A stretch of 64,000 nt of DNA from Rhynchospora pubera (lineage: Eukaryota; Streptophyta; Magnoliopsida; Poales; Cyperaceae), in the NCBI GenBank assembly GCA_028095005.1, contig CM051460.1, forward strand, positions 233,262,742 to 233,326,741. The letters are read 5' to 3'. Below the pieces are notes generated by a model. It did not search any database and was not told the DNA's origin. It was given only the letters and a program-made list of their open reading frames with translations. This document shows, piece after piece, positions 24,858 through 37,834 of this stretch. Position numbers and translations under genes: made by a program. Position 1 is the stretch's first letter. The number at the start of each line of letters is the position of its first letter.

Positions 24858-27731
24858 ATGGCATCTGCCACTCTCCTCAAGTCTTCATTCCTTCCCAAGA
24901 AGACCGACTGGTTCGGAGCCCGCTCAACTCCCAACCGACAGGTCACAGTATCTTTGACTGTGCGTGCAAGCTCCTATGCTGATGAGCTCGTCAAGACCGC
25001 TGTAAGTCTACACATTCAAGTTTGTGGTTTTAATAATATAGATCACTACAAAGTATAAGATCGCGGTCATACTTATTTTAGTCTGGCAGAGATCAGGGGC
25101 ATTCATGTATACCAAACTGACACCTACTAAATTAGGAATGTGCAACTAAACTAGAAAACATTAATTAGTGGAAGTTCTTTGGCCACATACACTCTGGTAG
25201 TTTGATTCCCTATCCTCATTTAAAAACACAAAGAAAAGACGGCATTGTTTGCCCTTCAGCACCTGGCATTATCAGAAACAAAAAAGAAGAAGAAAAAAGA
25301 CAAACTTTTGCATGTTAACTTCCCTCTAGGATACCTTATTTTTATAAATTCATTCCTTCCAGCTAGGTTGCTTATATTTTTCTCTATTAACTCAAATTAC
25401 TTCCTTTAAAAATCCTAAATAATATATTCATTGTATATTACATACAAAAAATATGGAACTACCAAAATGCCCCAAATACGAAGTGAAAAAACTAAATGTG
25501 ATTTTTGTAACAATACATACTTTGTTAAATTTAAATCCTTTATTCAGTGCTTCAAAGCTGAAACATTTACTCCTTTCACAAAACAAACAAACCAATTGCA
25601 ATTGTTGGGACAATAAATATGTACTTAGTTAAAATTCATATCCTCTGTTCAGTGCTTCAAAGTTAAAACATTTATTCCTTTCAGAAAACAGTTGCCTCAC
25701 CGGGAAGAGGTATCCTGGCCATGGACGAGTCGAATGCCACATGCGGCAAGAGGCTTGCCTCAATCGGCCTAGAGAACACTGAGGCCAACCGCCAGGCATA
25801 CAGAACCCTCCTTGTGACTGCCCCAGGCCTTGGCCAGTACGTCTCAGGTGCCATCCTCTTCGAGGAGACCCTCTACCAGTCCACTGTTGATGGAAAGAAG
25901 ATGGTTGATGTGCTCGTTGAACAAAGCATAGTGCCTGGCATCAAAGTTGACAAGGTATGAAATATTAATTTATTCTCTCTTTTACAGGCAGCCTCAGGCT
26001 AATTAAAACTTGTGCCGGTTCTGAATGGAATAGTATGTATTAGTTTGGAAACAAGGCAGGTCTTTTTCAAGTTGAAATTGAAGCAGATGAGGAATATTAG
26101 ATGAAAAACAATGACGAGTGCGAAAAACTTGAAGAGATCCACAGAAAAATGTAACCTAAAACTGAATTTGAAATTACTCCCTAACTGGAATTTATATCCT
26201 TGCAATTATTAATACAAAAATTAAACGAGCCTTATAAAATTAGATATTACTGAACTTAGCAGTGTACACAGAAAACAGAAGTTTAAGCAAACATCTATAA
26301 AACTTCCCTTGTTGAGTTGTCGGTGAAACATGAGGAGCAAAAGTTTAATCTGTATTAATCCTACTGTTCCTTTCTTGCAGGGTCTTGTGCCCCTTGCAGG
26401 TTCAAACGATGAGTCATGGTGCCAAGGTTTGGATGGCCTTGCATCACGCTGTGCCGCCTACTACCAACAAGGCGCCCGCTTCGCCAAATGGTGATCTTAA
26501 TTTTCTTGAACCACAAAAAAAATCAAAACATATTAATATGTGTTCAATTTGGAAATGTGTATTTCGATTTCATCTTTCTTTCTGTCTTTGTTTTGATAGG
26601 CGCACAGTCGTCAGCATTCCCAACGGCCCCACTGCCCTGGCCGTGAAGGAGGCTGCTTGGGGCCTTGCTCGTTATGCTGCCATTGCCCAGGTAATTATGA
26701 TATCAAGTTATCAACTACTAATTAATTAGCCTTTTATCTCACACGATCATATAATTCTCACATCGACACCATTTTTTTTGCTTTGACAAGGACAATGGAT
26801 TGGTGCCGATTGTTGAGCCAGAAATCCTGCTGGACGGAGAGCACGGGATTGACAGGACATTCGAGGTGGCACAAAAGGTGTGGGCTGAGGTGTTCTTCTA
26901 CCTGGCAGAGAACAACGTCCTCTTCGAAGGCATCCTGCTGAAACCCAGCATGGTCACCCCTGGTGCCGAGTGCAAGGAGAGAGCCACCCCTGAGCAAGTC
27001 GCCTCCTACACCCTCAAGCTCCTCCACAGAAGAATCCCCCCTGCCGTACCCGGCATCATGGTACCCCTCTCTTTCTCTCACTGTGATTGTATCTATGCCA
27101 TATATTACCTGTTTGCTTGTGTTTTTGTGCATGAAATGAATTGCGGAAACAATGAGTAGGGTCATAAATTTGACATCAAAACTTCATTGACCCTGTAACC
27201 AGACCAAAAATTTCAATGAGCCTACTTTCAATTTTGTTTTCTGTTTAACACGGGTTTTGTAGCTAAAATAGGTGGCTTTTTGGCGTTCATGCCACATTTC
27301 TTGCTATTAGTGTGCTTGAGACTTGAGCATGATATGAACTAACCAATGCTTCACAGAGACGTATAGTGTTGAGTCACAGTTGTTATGTTAGTCCTTATAA
27401 ATATCTTCATTTAACCTTTTTACTTTATTTTGGCATCTCTCTGTGAATATAGTTCCTTTCTGGAGGACAATCTGAGGTGGAGGCAACCTTGAACCTGAAC
27501 GCCATGAACCAGGGCCCGAACCCATGGCACGTGTCATTCTCCTACGCCAGAGCACTTCAAAACACCTGCTTGAAGGTCTGGGGTGGCAGGCCCGAGAATG
27601 TGAAGGCAGCCCAAGATGCACTCCTCACCAGAGCCAAGGCCAACTCCCTTGCACAGCTTGGCAAGTACACCGGTGAGGGTGAGTCTGCTGAGGCCAAGGA
27701 GGGCATGTTTGTTAAGAACTACAGCTACTAA
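24858..27731 (+). CDS. FBA: Fructose-bisphosphate aldolase class I, chloroplastic
   Basis: Predicted 387-residue class I aldolase, which condenses dihydroxyacetone phosphate with glyceraldehyde-3-phosphate or erythrose-4-phosphate in the Calvin cycle. Exons: 24858-25001, 25685-25954, 26381-26490, 26600-26690, 26791-27060, 27453-27731. Residues 1 to about 36 form a plastid transit peptide (MASATLLKSSFLPKK, rich in Ser/Thr/Arg), with likely cleavage near VRAS before SSYADELVKTA. Family motifs follow: GRGILAMDESNATCGKRL, YQQGARFAKWR, DNGLVPIVEPEIL, and GILLKPSMVTPG with the Schiff-base lysine at about 256. Further on come LSGGQSEVEATLNLNAMN, WHVSFSYARALQ and the C-terminal GMFVKNYSY. Length and motifs are those of the light-expressed plastid isoforms; no residue looks missing. 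It is convergent with the SnRK2 gene. Confidence 0.96.
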
Positions 27732-28166
27732 GAAAGAAATATGAACACTATTTTTATACTATAGAAACTCTTGAAGCACTTGAAAGTGCTGTTTGCACTA
27801 TTTTAAGAAATTGGTATGGGTGGCTGGCGTATTGCATAATTTCTGTTGGTACGTGCTACTAGTAGTTTAGATTTTATAAATGTACTGCTGGTGATCACTT
27901 CCCCAATGTTAAGCAGTGTTTTTGCTATTTAATTATCGTTTATTTCAGGCATAAAAAGAAATGTCAGATCTAATCTGGATTTGCTTCTAGCACAAACTAC
28001 AAAGTAAACATCTTTGTACTTGGTTCAATATTTAGTACACTTGAAACAACAAAATTCACCTGAACCAGAAATTTTACAAAACAAAAGGGAAACTAGAATA
28101 TAGCTATTATTCTTCAACACTACTTATTTCCCTGAAAAAAAAAACAAATAGTAACAATAACAGCAA
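27732..28166. other. Convergent 3' region, aldolase and SnRK2
   Basis: This 435-bp AT-rich spacer should contain both 3' UTRs. Nothing else is recognised. Confidence 0.6.
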
Positions 28167-31100
28167 TCAGCTGAGATGGAATTCTCCACTGGCATGCACT
28201 TGCTTAACTGTCTTGTCATATACATCTTCATCCTCTTCCTCTGTCACTTCTTCCTCTTCCTCTCTCTTTTCCTCTTTTTTGCCTTCTGATCCCTCTTGGG
28301 CACCCCACCCAAAGCCTGCTACTGTGGTTGATGATGGAGGAGGGTGTCGGGCCTCATTAACAATATGCATTATCTCCTCTTCGGTTTGCAGTGAGTACGT
28401 TGGGGCAGTGTTGTCCCTTTTGTAGTACACAGCTTGTGCTGCCTCAGTAAGTTCCCGTGGTAGGTTCTTCAAGAACCATGGGTGGTTTCTTATTTCCCGA
28501 ATTGTTATTCTCTGGTAGTTAAATTCAAATTTGGAAGGCATTAGTCAGTCTCATGTCACAAATAACTTCTGTGAAATACCCTTTTGCTAATTTATTTTGA
28601 CTCGATACAAGTGGACGTAAATGAAGTCCTGGGCAATAAAACAGTGAGTTCAGGTTTGAAAAACCAAACCCAGCTGTTGCTGAGCTGAGTCATCCAGTGC
28701 CAACTAAACACACCACTGTTTATATGGCAAACCTTGATGCATAGGAGCAGTCAGGATTCCTATAATGTGCCTAAGTAGGATATGTGGTGATTAAGGTCTG
28801 GAAAAAAAAAGTTGCACACTTTTGAAAGACATTATGGTAAATTTTCCATTCTAACAAGCAATTACCCGGGTTGAATTGGCGACAAATATACGGGCCAAAA
28901 GCTGTCGGCAGTCTTGCGATATGTGAACATAATCTGGTATCTTGTACTGCACTGACATTATTCTCTGCAAATCAGAACATAAAACTAAGTTAATGAAAAT
29001 TATTACATGCATTCAATTCAATACTGCATTCAGCTACTTTCCACGTTTTGTTTGGATTAGAAGGAAAGGGTGATTAAACTCAATAACTACCACTAGGCTA
29101 TCTGTCCTTCTAGGTATACATGGCCAACAGTAGTTTGATGGCAATTTGAACTAAAATTTGAAAATGAAAGAACAGAAGTATGAGTCAAGGGCTTACCCCT
29201 ATGGTCTTTCTGAAATTTTTGGGATCGTCAGGGTCTTCAAAGGGATAAGCACCAACCAGCATCACATACAGTGTCACACCGCATGACCATACATCAGCCA
29301 ACTGCATAATGTTTTCACAGCCATCAATTAGTTATCTAAATAGTAGATAACAGAAGTAATTTTTTGCTTAATGCTGTCAATTAGTTATTTGAATAGCAGG
29401 TAATAAAAGTAACTTTTTACTAAGTATCTGTGACAACTTTTTCTGACTGAAGAGTTCTGCTTATTCGATTAAATTTTAGAAGCAGTACAGTAGGGGTGGT
29501 CATATTTTAATCTCAACCTGTAAAAATTCATCATCCAGCATAAAGGAACAGACCATACTGGCTTCTCTATTTTTAAAATTTTAACTAACTATACAAAATT
29601 ATTGATGGTAGAAGCTGACAAAAATATACCAATAAAATTGCAAAAGCAGACAAAATAGTAATTAATAAAGTGCTAAAGAAGACAAAAGAGTACTAATCAG
29701 AATGCAAAAGGAGTCAAAAAGATATAACTAATCAATTAAAGATCATTAATTCCTAGTTCCTTTTAAAGTATTCTTCTGTCATCATCAAGCCACATCTAAA
29801 ACCCAATCGGGATACTCGATGCACATTTTTTTCAAACCACCCATGCACCTCTTGTTAGAAATGGGAATCCTCCCACCAATAAAATTCTTTCCAGATAGTC
29901 TAGTGACCCTTCTGACAGTGCACTGAATATGAGCCCCACACCCACTTACACCTACTAATTGCAATGAACAGCTCAGCATTCTACAACTAATTGCCACAAA
30001 TAACCATCCAAGATAATAAGCCTAAGAATGAGTATTAGATGACGTGGGGATTAAGCGCACTAGTACAAGGACCCACTTCCCTGAAACCAGTTAGGTATTC
30101 TCCATTACAAAAAGACCAGAATGAGAACCACAAACGTCCAGTCCACAGAAAACTGGAGAAGAATCATACTGTCATACTCACTCTATGGTCAAATCAGGTC
30201 TGTCATGGAGACATAGAGTCATAGACTCATAGCCACATATGCATATGCTAAGAGAGAGAGAGAAGCCAATTTATAATGGGTCCCTCCCTACTACATTTGC
30301 TCATTGTTCCTATTCCTTAGACCTGGTTCAGCTAAATCTACATAGATGGGCCCGTCCTGTCAGTCTTAGTGAGTTCAGTGTAGGATACTAACCTTGCCAT
30401 CGTATTCACGGCGAGAGAGAACTTCAGGTGCAATGTATGCGGGCGTCCCCACCGTCGATTTCGGCCTCGAGTGGAGAAGCGATGACTGTGATTAATTAAA
30501 TCGCACTTTTCTATTAGACCCTCGGAAAATAATATATTTGGTTAGATCTGTTCATATTTTATTCTATTGAAAATTGACCTTTGAGTAGCCAAAATCACAG
30601 ATCTTGAGGCGCGGCGCGGGGCTCCCGTCCAATAGCGTGTTCTCCAGCTTCAAATCTCGGTGGCAAATTTGCTACAATAATCAAATGCTATCAATCTTCG
30701 AAGGAAAAGAAAAGGACGGAATTGAACAAATTTCGATTTTTTCTCGGGGGTAAAGTAAAGTGTGAAGATTTTTTTTTGCTTCTCAGTACCAGGAAATGGC
30801 AATAGCTGACACCACATATCAGTTGCTGGAAGAAGTATCTCGCCTAATTCCCACAAAATAAAAAGAAAAAATATTACTTTAACAATAATAAAAAAAGAAA
30901 CTCTCACGCCTAATTCCCACAAAATAAAAAGAAAAAATATTACTTTAACAATAATAAAAAAAGAAACTCTCAAACAAATGTATGATCAATAAAAAAAAGG
31001 TTGTAAAATTACCTCATCTTCACTGAATCGACCAGCGTTACAGATACGATCGAAGAGTTCGCCACCAGCTGCGTACTCCATTACAATCGCAAGGTGCGTT

Positions 31101-31518
31101 GGTGTAAGCACAACCTAATAATCGACATCGAAATCAAGCAGAAAACAAAATCAATAGACTCGTTTAATTAATCACGAAACACTGAAACAAGGTTGAAAAG
31201 ATTGAAACTTTCGAAGATCGACCTCTTTGAACCGGATGATGTTCGGATGCCTGAGCGACCTGTGATTGATGATCTCCCTCGCTACATTCTCGTCGATCTG
31301 GATCAAAGAAACAGCAGAGAGATCAAACACATGTGGTCAATTTGGGAAACGAAAGGTCGGATTGGAGTCGTAGACTAGATCGAGTGGTAGAGTAGTACCT
31401 TTTGGCCTCGCGGGATGTACTTCATGGCGACGAGCTCTTTCGTCTCCTTGTTCCGCATCAGACGTGCGACTCCGAAATTTCCGGCGCCTAAGTCCTTTAG
31501 CAGCTCGTATTTCTCCAT
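28167..31518 (-). CDS. SnRK2 protein kinase, Glu-rich subclass (SnRK2.4/SAPK-like)
   Basis: Predicted 361-residue osmotic-stress/ABA-related Ser/Thr kinase. Exons from the start: 31518-31399, 31297-31223, 31114-31013, 30843-30790, 30671-30579, 30485-30393, 29301-29197, 28964-28866, 28511-28167. The internal exon sizes (75, 102, 54, 93, 93, 105, 99 bp) are the conserved SnRK2 set. Motifs: GAGNFGVAR loop, Lys33, HRDLKLEN (121-128), DFGYSK (143-148), and activation segment SSLLHSRPKSTVGTPAYIAPE. The SnRK2 box follows the kinase domain, then an acidic tail rich in Glu (KREEEEEVTEEEDEDVYDK) ending VHASGEFHLS. A Glu-rich rather than Asp-rich tail places it with the subclass that is weakly or not ABA-activated (SnRK2.1/2.4/2.5/2.10 and SAPK4-7 types), not with OST1. 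Exon 4 is very short and its acceptor lies in a 66-bp tandem duplication (30841-30972). Confidence 0.95.
30841..30972 (-). repeat. Exact 66-bp tandem duplication across a SnRK2 splice acceptor
   Basis: 30841-30906 and 30907-30972 appear identical over 66 bp (both begin CGCCTAATTCCCACAAAATA on the + strand and end GAAACTCTCA). On the gene strand each copy contains the end of intron 3, its T-rich tract, the AG acceptor and the first three exon bases GCG. Only the copy nearer the exon continues into GCGAGATACTTC (ARYFF). The upstream copy reads GCG TGA. The 66-bp shift keeps the frame, so the upstream acceptor would give an immediate stop. Confidence 0.95.
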
Positions 31519-32305
31519 GGTTGGATTGATTGAGAAGTGAGAACTGAACTCGAATTTGGGAGGTGAAGTTAATTGTTTGAGTTGAGAGTTGAGAGAGAAG
31601 TGCGAGAGGGAAGAGAGAGAGAAAGAGTAGAGTGGAGTTCTTCTCGTTGTCGTATTTGTAATTTGTAACGGAGAGGAAGGAAGAAGCGTGCCTATTAAAT
31701 GAAGCGCAATGTCAAGGATTTTATTTATTTATATATATATATATATACATATATTTTTTTTTTTTTTTTTTTTGCCTGCGTGCCCATTCCCATGTTTTAA
31801 AAAAGGCAATAAGCAAATAAGACCCTTTCAAATCTTCTCAATCCGGAAATAAAACCCTGAAATTTTTAAATTCGAATGGAGACCCCTCTAATTATGTTAA
31901 ATCCATATATGCTCTCGTTATTAGTTTTATTACTTAAATTTTTAATATCAAAATTTAGATTTATAATTTTATGGCCATAATTAAGGCCACTGGCCGCCTC
32001 TAACTTCATTTCATATCCAACCATAATTAGGATATATATAGCGGTATAGATAAAAAAAAGTAGGTTTCAATTTTATCTCTGTCAGTGACAGAATTGCTGA
32101 CTTTTTTTTTCTCTCTAACACATCTATTGGGCTGACTTTCATATTTTTAATCATTTATAATCTGACTGTCGTATTTGTAAGTTTAAGTGTGTACTTTCTT
32201 TTGTATCAGTTTTTAACTGTGAGAGGACGATCAAAATCATGTTTCGTCGACGTAGTACGTAAGACATACTTCATAAAAAATGAAATACGTGTCCTTGATG
32301 ATTTA

Positions 32306-32446
32306 GGCTCCGTTTGGATAAGATGTGGGAAGAAAAAAAGAAGAGAAGAAGTATTGGGAAGTGTGTAATTTTGTGAAGAGTTTGGATTGTTTATAATAAA
32401 TTTATTTCCTTCTTTCCTTCTTTCCAAATGGAATCCAAACGGAGCC
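32306..32446. mobile_element. Tourist-like MITE, best family C copy
   Basis: The inverted termini GGCTCCGTTTGGAT and ATCCAAACGGAGCC are perfect, and TTA flanks both ends (32303-32305 and 32447-32449). A 3-bp TTA duplication is typical of PIF/Harbinger-derived Tourist MITEs. The interior has GAAGTATTGGGAAGTGTGTA and TTTATAATAAATTTATT. Confidence 0.9.
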
Positions 32447-32862
32447 TTACAGAATTGTGGTATCCTAAAGCACCCTTACATAGTCAAGTATTTAAAGGAA
32501 GGTCAATGACATCAAATTATCAACACTTGATCATTGGATTTTGCATGAGTTGTTATAAAATGAAAGTAACAAATAAGAACAAACTAGAAAATTCTACTTC
32601 GAGACAATGCCAAATTGCCAATAATAAGCAACTAATTTGGGCATGAAATTCATAGGAATGCAAAAGTACAATTATTAATTAGTATCATGCGAGGTAAGTT
32701 TTTCTATTTGAAATTTGATTGAAATTCATTAAAAGGGTTTACATCCAGATTTAATATGATTAGAGGGGTTTATATCTAGATTTGAAAGTTTAAGGAGTTT
32801 ATATCCTAATCGAGAATATTTGAGGGGGTTAATCTGATTTTTTCTTTAATATGTGTTTGAAG

Positions 32863-33036
32863 TAGTGTTTTCAACACCGTACTAGCATCTTTACCAACTA
32901 GTGACTTAAATTTGATATTTTAAAAAAATTTTACGATATTTTATCTCTTAATATCAAATACTACCGTTTCGGTCACTATTCTAGTTTCTGTTATTATTGG
33001 AATTTTTTTATATCCAATACAGTATTGAAAACACTA
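32863..33036. mobile_element. Small TIR MITE
   Basis: The ends are inverted: TAGTGTTTTCAACACCGTA on the left and ATTGAAAACACTA on the right. An internal inverted pair (AATTTGATATTTTA against TAATATCAAATACT) supports a foldback. The ends resemble those of the element at 38554 (ATGTTTTAAATACCGTAC). Confidence 0.6.
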
Positions 33037-34807
33037 GTGTAAAGCCCTTCTTTGCTCCACTCTTTATTCTAGTGCAGCTGTATCATGGAATTTTCAAGTG
33101 ATATTAGCAAGTAATATATTTAGGATAGTTTAAAAAATTCATGAGGAATAATTTGCTAAAAGATATTTGAATCATATCGGTTAAAAATATTTAAAAAAAA
33201 GCATGTTGAAAAACTTTGGCAAAAAATGTGAACAATATTTCGAGTTCGAATATGTATAACTTTTGATTGAACATCTGATTTTTTTCATTTTGTGATCCTA
33301 TACCATAAAATTTGGTATATTATCTACATTCATTATCGATAAAATTGTCGGAGACTCTAAATTTCCATCTGAATATTTTTTTGGAGTGTTTCATTAATTA
33401 TTGTAGCTATTTTATTTTTGAACTGATACAGTTCTTAAAAGAGATATTTTTTATGTATCCTTTTTATTAGTTTTTGAAATCAATCCTAACTTCTCTTTTA
33501 ATTTTTTTTTTCTTACGAAATAAGTTACACATTATTCTCTGTGTCAATATTGTATCACATATCTATTTATTATTAGCTGAGCTCTTCAAATAATAGATGT
33601 TTTACTGACACAAAAAAAGGAAAATTGAATAAATAAATGTTTTTATTTATTTAATCGCTAGTATCTTTGAAATAATTCTAATACAAATATATTATCACGA
33701 GTCATTAAGCATTGAATCCAACATAAAAACTATTCTAATGAATTATAGAAATCTGAAAAATTATGAGAGGGAGATGCATATCTGATGTACGTACTATTTT
33801 TCGTTTATAATTATATGTATTTTCTTTTTTTTAAAAAAAAGTAGGCGGATAGAGAATTTTGAATGAATATTTTTCTAGTATGCATGTCAATGTCATTACT
33901 AATCAGCATTGTTGTTGCTTGGAAAACAGACAACAAAAGCATCACTTTAAAGTTTAGCTAGGCATGCGAACTTGCAAAGACTTTGAATGTGCTCAATTAT
34001 GATAAAAGCAACTCTTGCTAAGGAGGTCTTCGAAGATATAGGTTAAGGCACGCAAAATAACTCTTTGATTGATTAAGGGGAGATAATAGAAGTTTTGTAT
34101 AATCACATTAATTTACTGGTAACCAATATTTTGTATCGCCATAGTGCCATATATGCCTTCATCAATTGAATAATTACATGATTTTAAGAATTAAATGAAT
34201 CAATGTGTCACTCCTTGTCGTGTCAGTGCACATTCTTCGTTTTCTTATCCACTTATTAATTATTATTTACATTCTCATCATGCTTGATATCAATACACAC
34301 ACATTTCATCCACATTCTAATCAACAGACTTGCTTAAAAAATTATGTTGTTTACTATATATTACGATTGAATAACAGGATATAAAAGTTATCATATTCCT
34401 AAACATATAAAGAAGTTAGTTAAAAGAATCACAACAAATCTCGTGCATTATATATGTGAGTATGAGTATGAGTATGAGTATTGTGCATGTTTTGTCCAAT
34501 ATTTTAATAGGATTACTCGCCCGATTTGTTTTCATACCTTTTTAATATTGAGAAGAAGAGATTATAAAAAAAAATAATTAAAAGAGGTGCAGTCCACCAA
34601 AAAATTTGGAAATAAATAAAGATAATATGTATTAGATTTAAGTTATTGTGATGATCGGGTTATAATTTTACTTAGTTTATATAAGTTTAGCCTCTTACAG
34701 CCCCTCATTTATCTTGCCCAATCTCTATCAACAATTAATATCCAATTCCCATCCGATTAACGATATTTATGTCGGCGCCACCCAAACCATTTACACCCTT
34801 TTTGGAA

Positions 34808-35232
34808 GCCATATATTCGGGCAGCAGCTAACTTTCTCCGCACAACATTAATGGACGGTATTGCCCTCTTACTAACCAAATGCAATTAACCTTATGTTTG
34901 AATTTGCAATTAAACTATTTGTCGTACATAAGTCCACATTATTTAGATTAGACTATGTATCATATACATCACGCCACTAGAAAATATATTTGATGAATTT
35001 TCTCACACTGAATTTTTTTCCTTTTAATTTCACTAGCAATTTTGGATAAAATAATTTGTTATATACTTTTATTAGACTATAAACATGATTTTTCCTCAAA
35101 CTCATATTTTATATAATTTTAATTGATTGCATTTAATTAAAATATTATAAAATATAATATACTTAGTTAGAGGGGCAATTCTGTCCACAAATGTTGTAGC
35201 AAGAAAATTAGCTGCTGCCCGAAGCAGTGGCC
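34808..35232. mobile_element. TIR element with about 70-bp termini
   Basis: The left terminus (TTCGGGCAGCAGCTAACTTT, ACAACATTAATGGACGGTAT, TGCCCTCTTACTAA) is answered by the right terminus in reverse complement (TTCGGGCAGCAGCTAATTTT, ACAACATTTGTGGACAGAAT, TGCCCCTCTAACTAA). The interior is AT-rich without an ORF. Long TIRs suggest a Mutator-derived non-autonomous element, but I could not settle the target duplication. Confidence 0.7.
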
Positions 35233-36715
35233 TTTTTTTTTGTTTCTAAAAAAAAAGTACTTGGTTAATTGTTTACTATGCTTTGGGGGGAAAATATAAA
35301 AAGAAATACGTATGTTATTAAATACATATTATAAAATAATCCAAGTTTTTGTTCCATCCTGTGATATTAATTTTCTGGATCCACCCTGCTTCGCATCCCA
35401 TCACATTTTATTAAGTCATAGAGAAATAGATTTTTTTTAAAAAAAAAAGATGAATAATTGAATATTCTTCTGATGCCTAGTTAATTTAGCAACTAAACAA
35501 ATGGTAAAATAGTATCACTTTTGGAATAAATGAGAATGTGTTAAAATATTTTTGTTGGAACAAATGTGAAGATTAATTTTATGCTTGTACTATTTCGAAA
35601 AGTTATTTGAACGTATTTTTCCGTCAAAATAATAGAATATTAACTGAGCTAAAGGAAAAAAACAAAAAATCAAAAATGAAAGTTTAAAAACGGAAAGCCA
35701 ACTAAGGCCTTGACAGTGCATATCTTTATATATCTTATAGGTTACAGCTAAAACTAAAAGGTCACCGGTTTTAACTCGTTTAACACCAAAAAGTTGTCAG
35801 TTTAACTGAAAATAAAATTGTTATGTTATGTTAATAACATACCTCGGTCAAACTAAATCTTCTGACTCCACTGTGACTTCAAAGAAAAGTTTTTTTTTTT
35901 TTTTTTTACTTACATAAACATTCTTCTAGCCCATTCCTTACACCTTTAGAGACGGGACAAATTCATGATTCTCAAGTTACATGTCATGTGCGCATTAAAG
36001 TGCCGCGTAAAAGAAAATTTTAAGAAGCTTTTAGTAATCACTAATCAGTGATGAATTAAGACTTTTTTGGAGTCTTTGATGCAAGAATGCAACAAGTACG
36101 TTTCCTTATTGTGATTCGAAGGAGGAGCACGTGAGAGAGGGATGGAGAAGGGGTGAGGCAGGTGTGGTACCGAGGGCACATGCCGGCCGACTCGGACGGT
36201 GTCACATGCCAACTCGGATTTTCTCCGTGTTGGATCCAATGCGGCCATTGAGATTGCTATATTGTTTGGCGGGCCAGGATGACGTAATTTTTTTTTATTG
36301 ACAACGAATTTGCCAATTTTGGCATAAGAAGCGCAGCAAATTATAATCATGATGATTGGGGAAAAAAATCTTCCTCACTCAAATGGGAAAACTGTTTAAT
36401 TTTGATAGTATATTTCGCTCTAGCATCAAAAATTGCGATTGAAAAAAGTTTCAATTGGCTATATTTGAGCTGAGATAAAAGCCTAACAAAAATGTATCAT
36501 TTTTTTATTTAGCTTGAGATATGGCAATAATTAAACATGGAGAGGTGAAAAGCTTTCAAATCTGTAGCTCCTTCATCTAATTATTCTCTTCTTTGTCAAC
36601 TCAAATACAATAAATATTATTAAAAAATTAACTCCATAGTACAGAAGAAAATACTTGGAATTCTACGATTTTTACTGATAATTTTTTATCGCGTTTAACT
36701 ATTTCTACTAAAATT

Positions 36716-36802
36716 GAAACCCGGCTGAGGGGTCTTTCATAGACATTTAATTTAAAAAAATAAGTTGGGTGGCTTAGACCTCCAATTTATCTTAAAAAAA
36801 AA
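36716..36802 (+). mobile_element. 5'-truncated SINE
   Basis: It begins within the B-box region (GAAACCCGGCTG) and continues with the 3' half shared with the fuller copy at 37679: ATAGACATTTAATTTAAA, AATAAGTTGGGTGGCTT, CCAATTTATCTTAAAAAAAA. It is flanked by a 17-bp direct repeat with one mismatch, CTATTTCTACTAAAATT at 36699-36715 and CTATTTCTATTAAAATT at 36803-36819. A long duplication, 5' truncation and A-rich tail are the marks of L1-type reverse transcription. Confidence 0.85.
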
Positions 36803-37678
36803 CTATTTCTATTAAAATTAATTCCAGTAAATCATTTCATATTGGTTACTTTTTGTGCCCTGCAATAAGTACACAAAAGGATATAAAATTTACACGCCTA
36901 TCTTTCTAATTTTTAGTTGTACTTTTACATAGTTGCCAAAGAAAAGATTGAGATGTGAGTAAGATTTAAGTATTATACTATGTAAATTTTTTAAATAAAA
37001 ATAACACAAGACGTAAATTTTAAAATATATATATATTTCTGACTTAAAGCTTTTTGTACATAAATTTGTATAATTGAAAAATCAATCACATATTTTGAAA
37101 ATTAAAGTAACTCAGTAGTATCGAATATTCGAGTAGTGAGCAAATAATTTTCAATTTGCATTGTCGAAACATGATCCATCCAAATTGAGAAACAATATTT
37201 CAATAAAATTAATTTGTGCACTTTATAAATTGTATATTTAGTGAGTTAAGTCATTGAATATTATTCTTGTGTAGTTAATGACCCCTGCAATATAAATTTT
37301 AAAAAAATTGAAAATGACCTCTGCAGTATTATACACAACAATTACAACCGTCAGGAATGAAATTTGTATGGATTTGTGTTGTCGTTTTTCTACAGTAAAC
37401 CCAACTTGATTACTTGAGGGTACTGGCAGACACTTAATGCCAGGAGGGAATCTTGTGTAATGGACTAATGGTCCAAAACAAGCTTCCTTTAGATTAGTTT
37501 GACTTTAACATTTGTACTTAACATAACTTTCTGAAAAAAAAAAGAAGTATTGTTCAAAATCTTCAATGAATATCTCCTGTTTTTTTATCAGCAAGAAAGG
37601 CATCTGACCAGAAAAGAGGCCCTTCCAATGACTATATAGGATTTTCCTGTATGTACGCTAGTAACTTCTTGGGATTTC

Positions 37679-37834
37679 TGAGAACCAGCTCTTGGTCCAG
37701 TGATAAAGAGCAATGCATCTCAATTCTTAAGTGAAAGGTCACAGATTAGAAACCCGGCTGGAGGGTTTTTATAGACATTTAATTTAAAAATAAGTTAGGA
37801 GGCTTGACCCCCAATTTATCTTAAAAAAAAACTC
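37679..37834 (+). mobile_element. tRNA-derived SINE
   Basis: The 156-bp element starts TGAGAACCAGCTCTTGG. It has a pol III A-box-like TGGTCCAGTGATAAAG, a degenerate B-box (AGATTAGAAACCC), and the family 3' end TTTAATTTAAAAATAAGTTA, GACCCCCAATTTATCTT and an A tail. The direct repeat CTTGGGATTTC occurs at 37668-37678 and 37835-37845; it extends to about 15 bp with one mismatch. It shares its 3' half with the truncated copy 0.9 kb upstream. Confidence 0.88.

Larger units (their letters stand above)
31519..34807. other. Upstream of SnRK2 and intergenic DNA, no gene
   Basis: 31519-31700 should be the SnRK2 leader and promoter (GA-rich). Beyond it are an AT microsatellite and T tract at about 31727-31775, MITEs at 32306 and 32863, and AT-rich sequence without credible ORFs. 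A short (GTATGA)n run lies at about 34456-34480. Confidence 0.5.

Noticed and set aside
30650..30973. A 107-codon open frame on the minus strand with a repeated hydrophobic segment
   Set aside because: It is read through the SnRK2 intron and the 66-bp tandem repeat; the repeat explains the duplicated peptide. It is not a gene.
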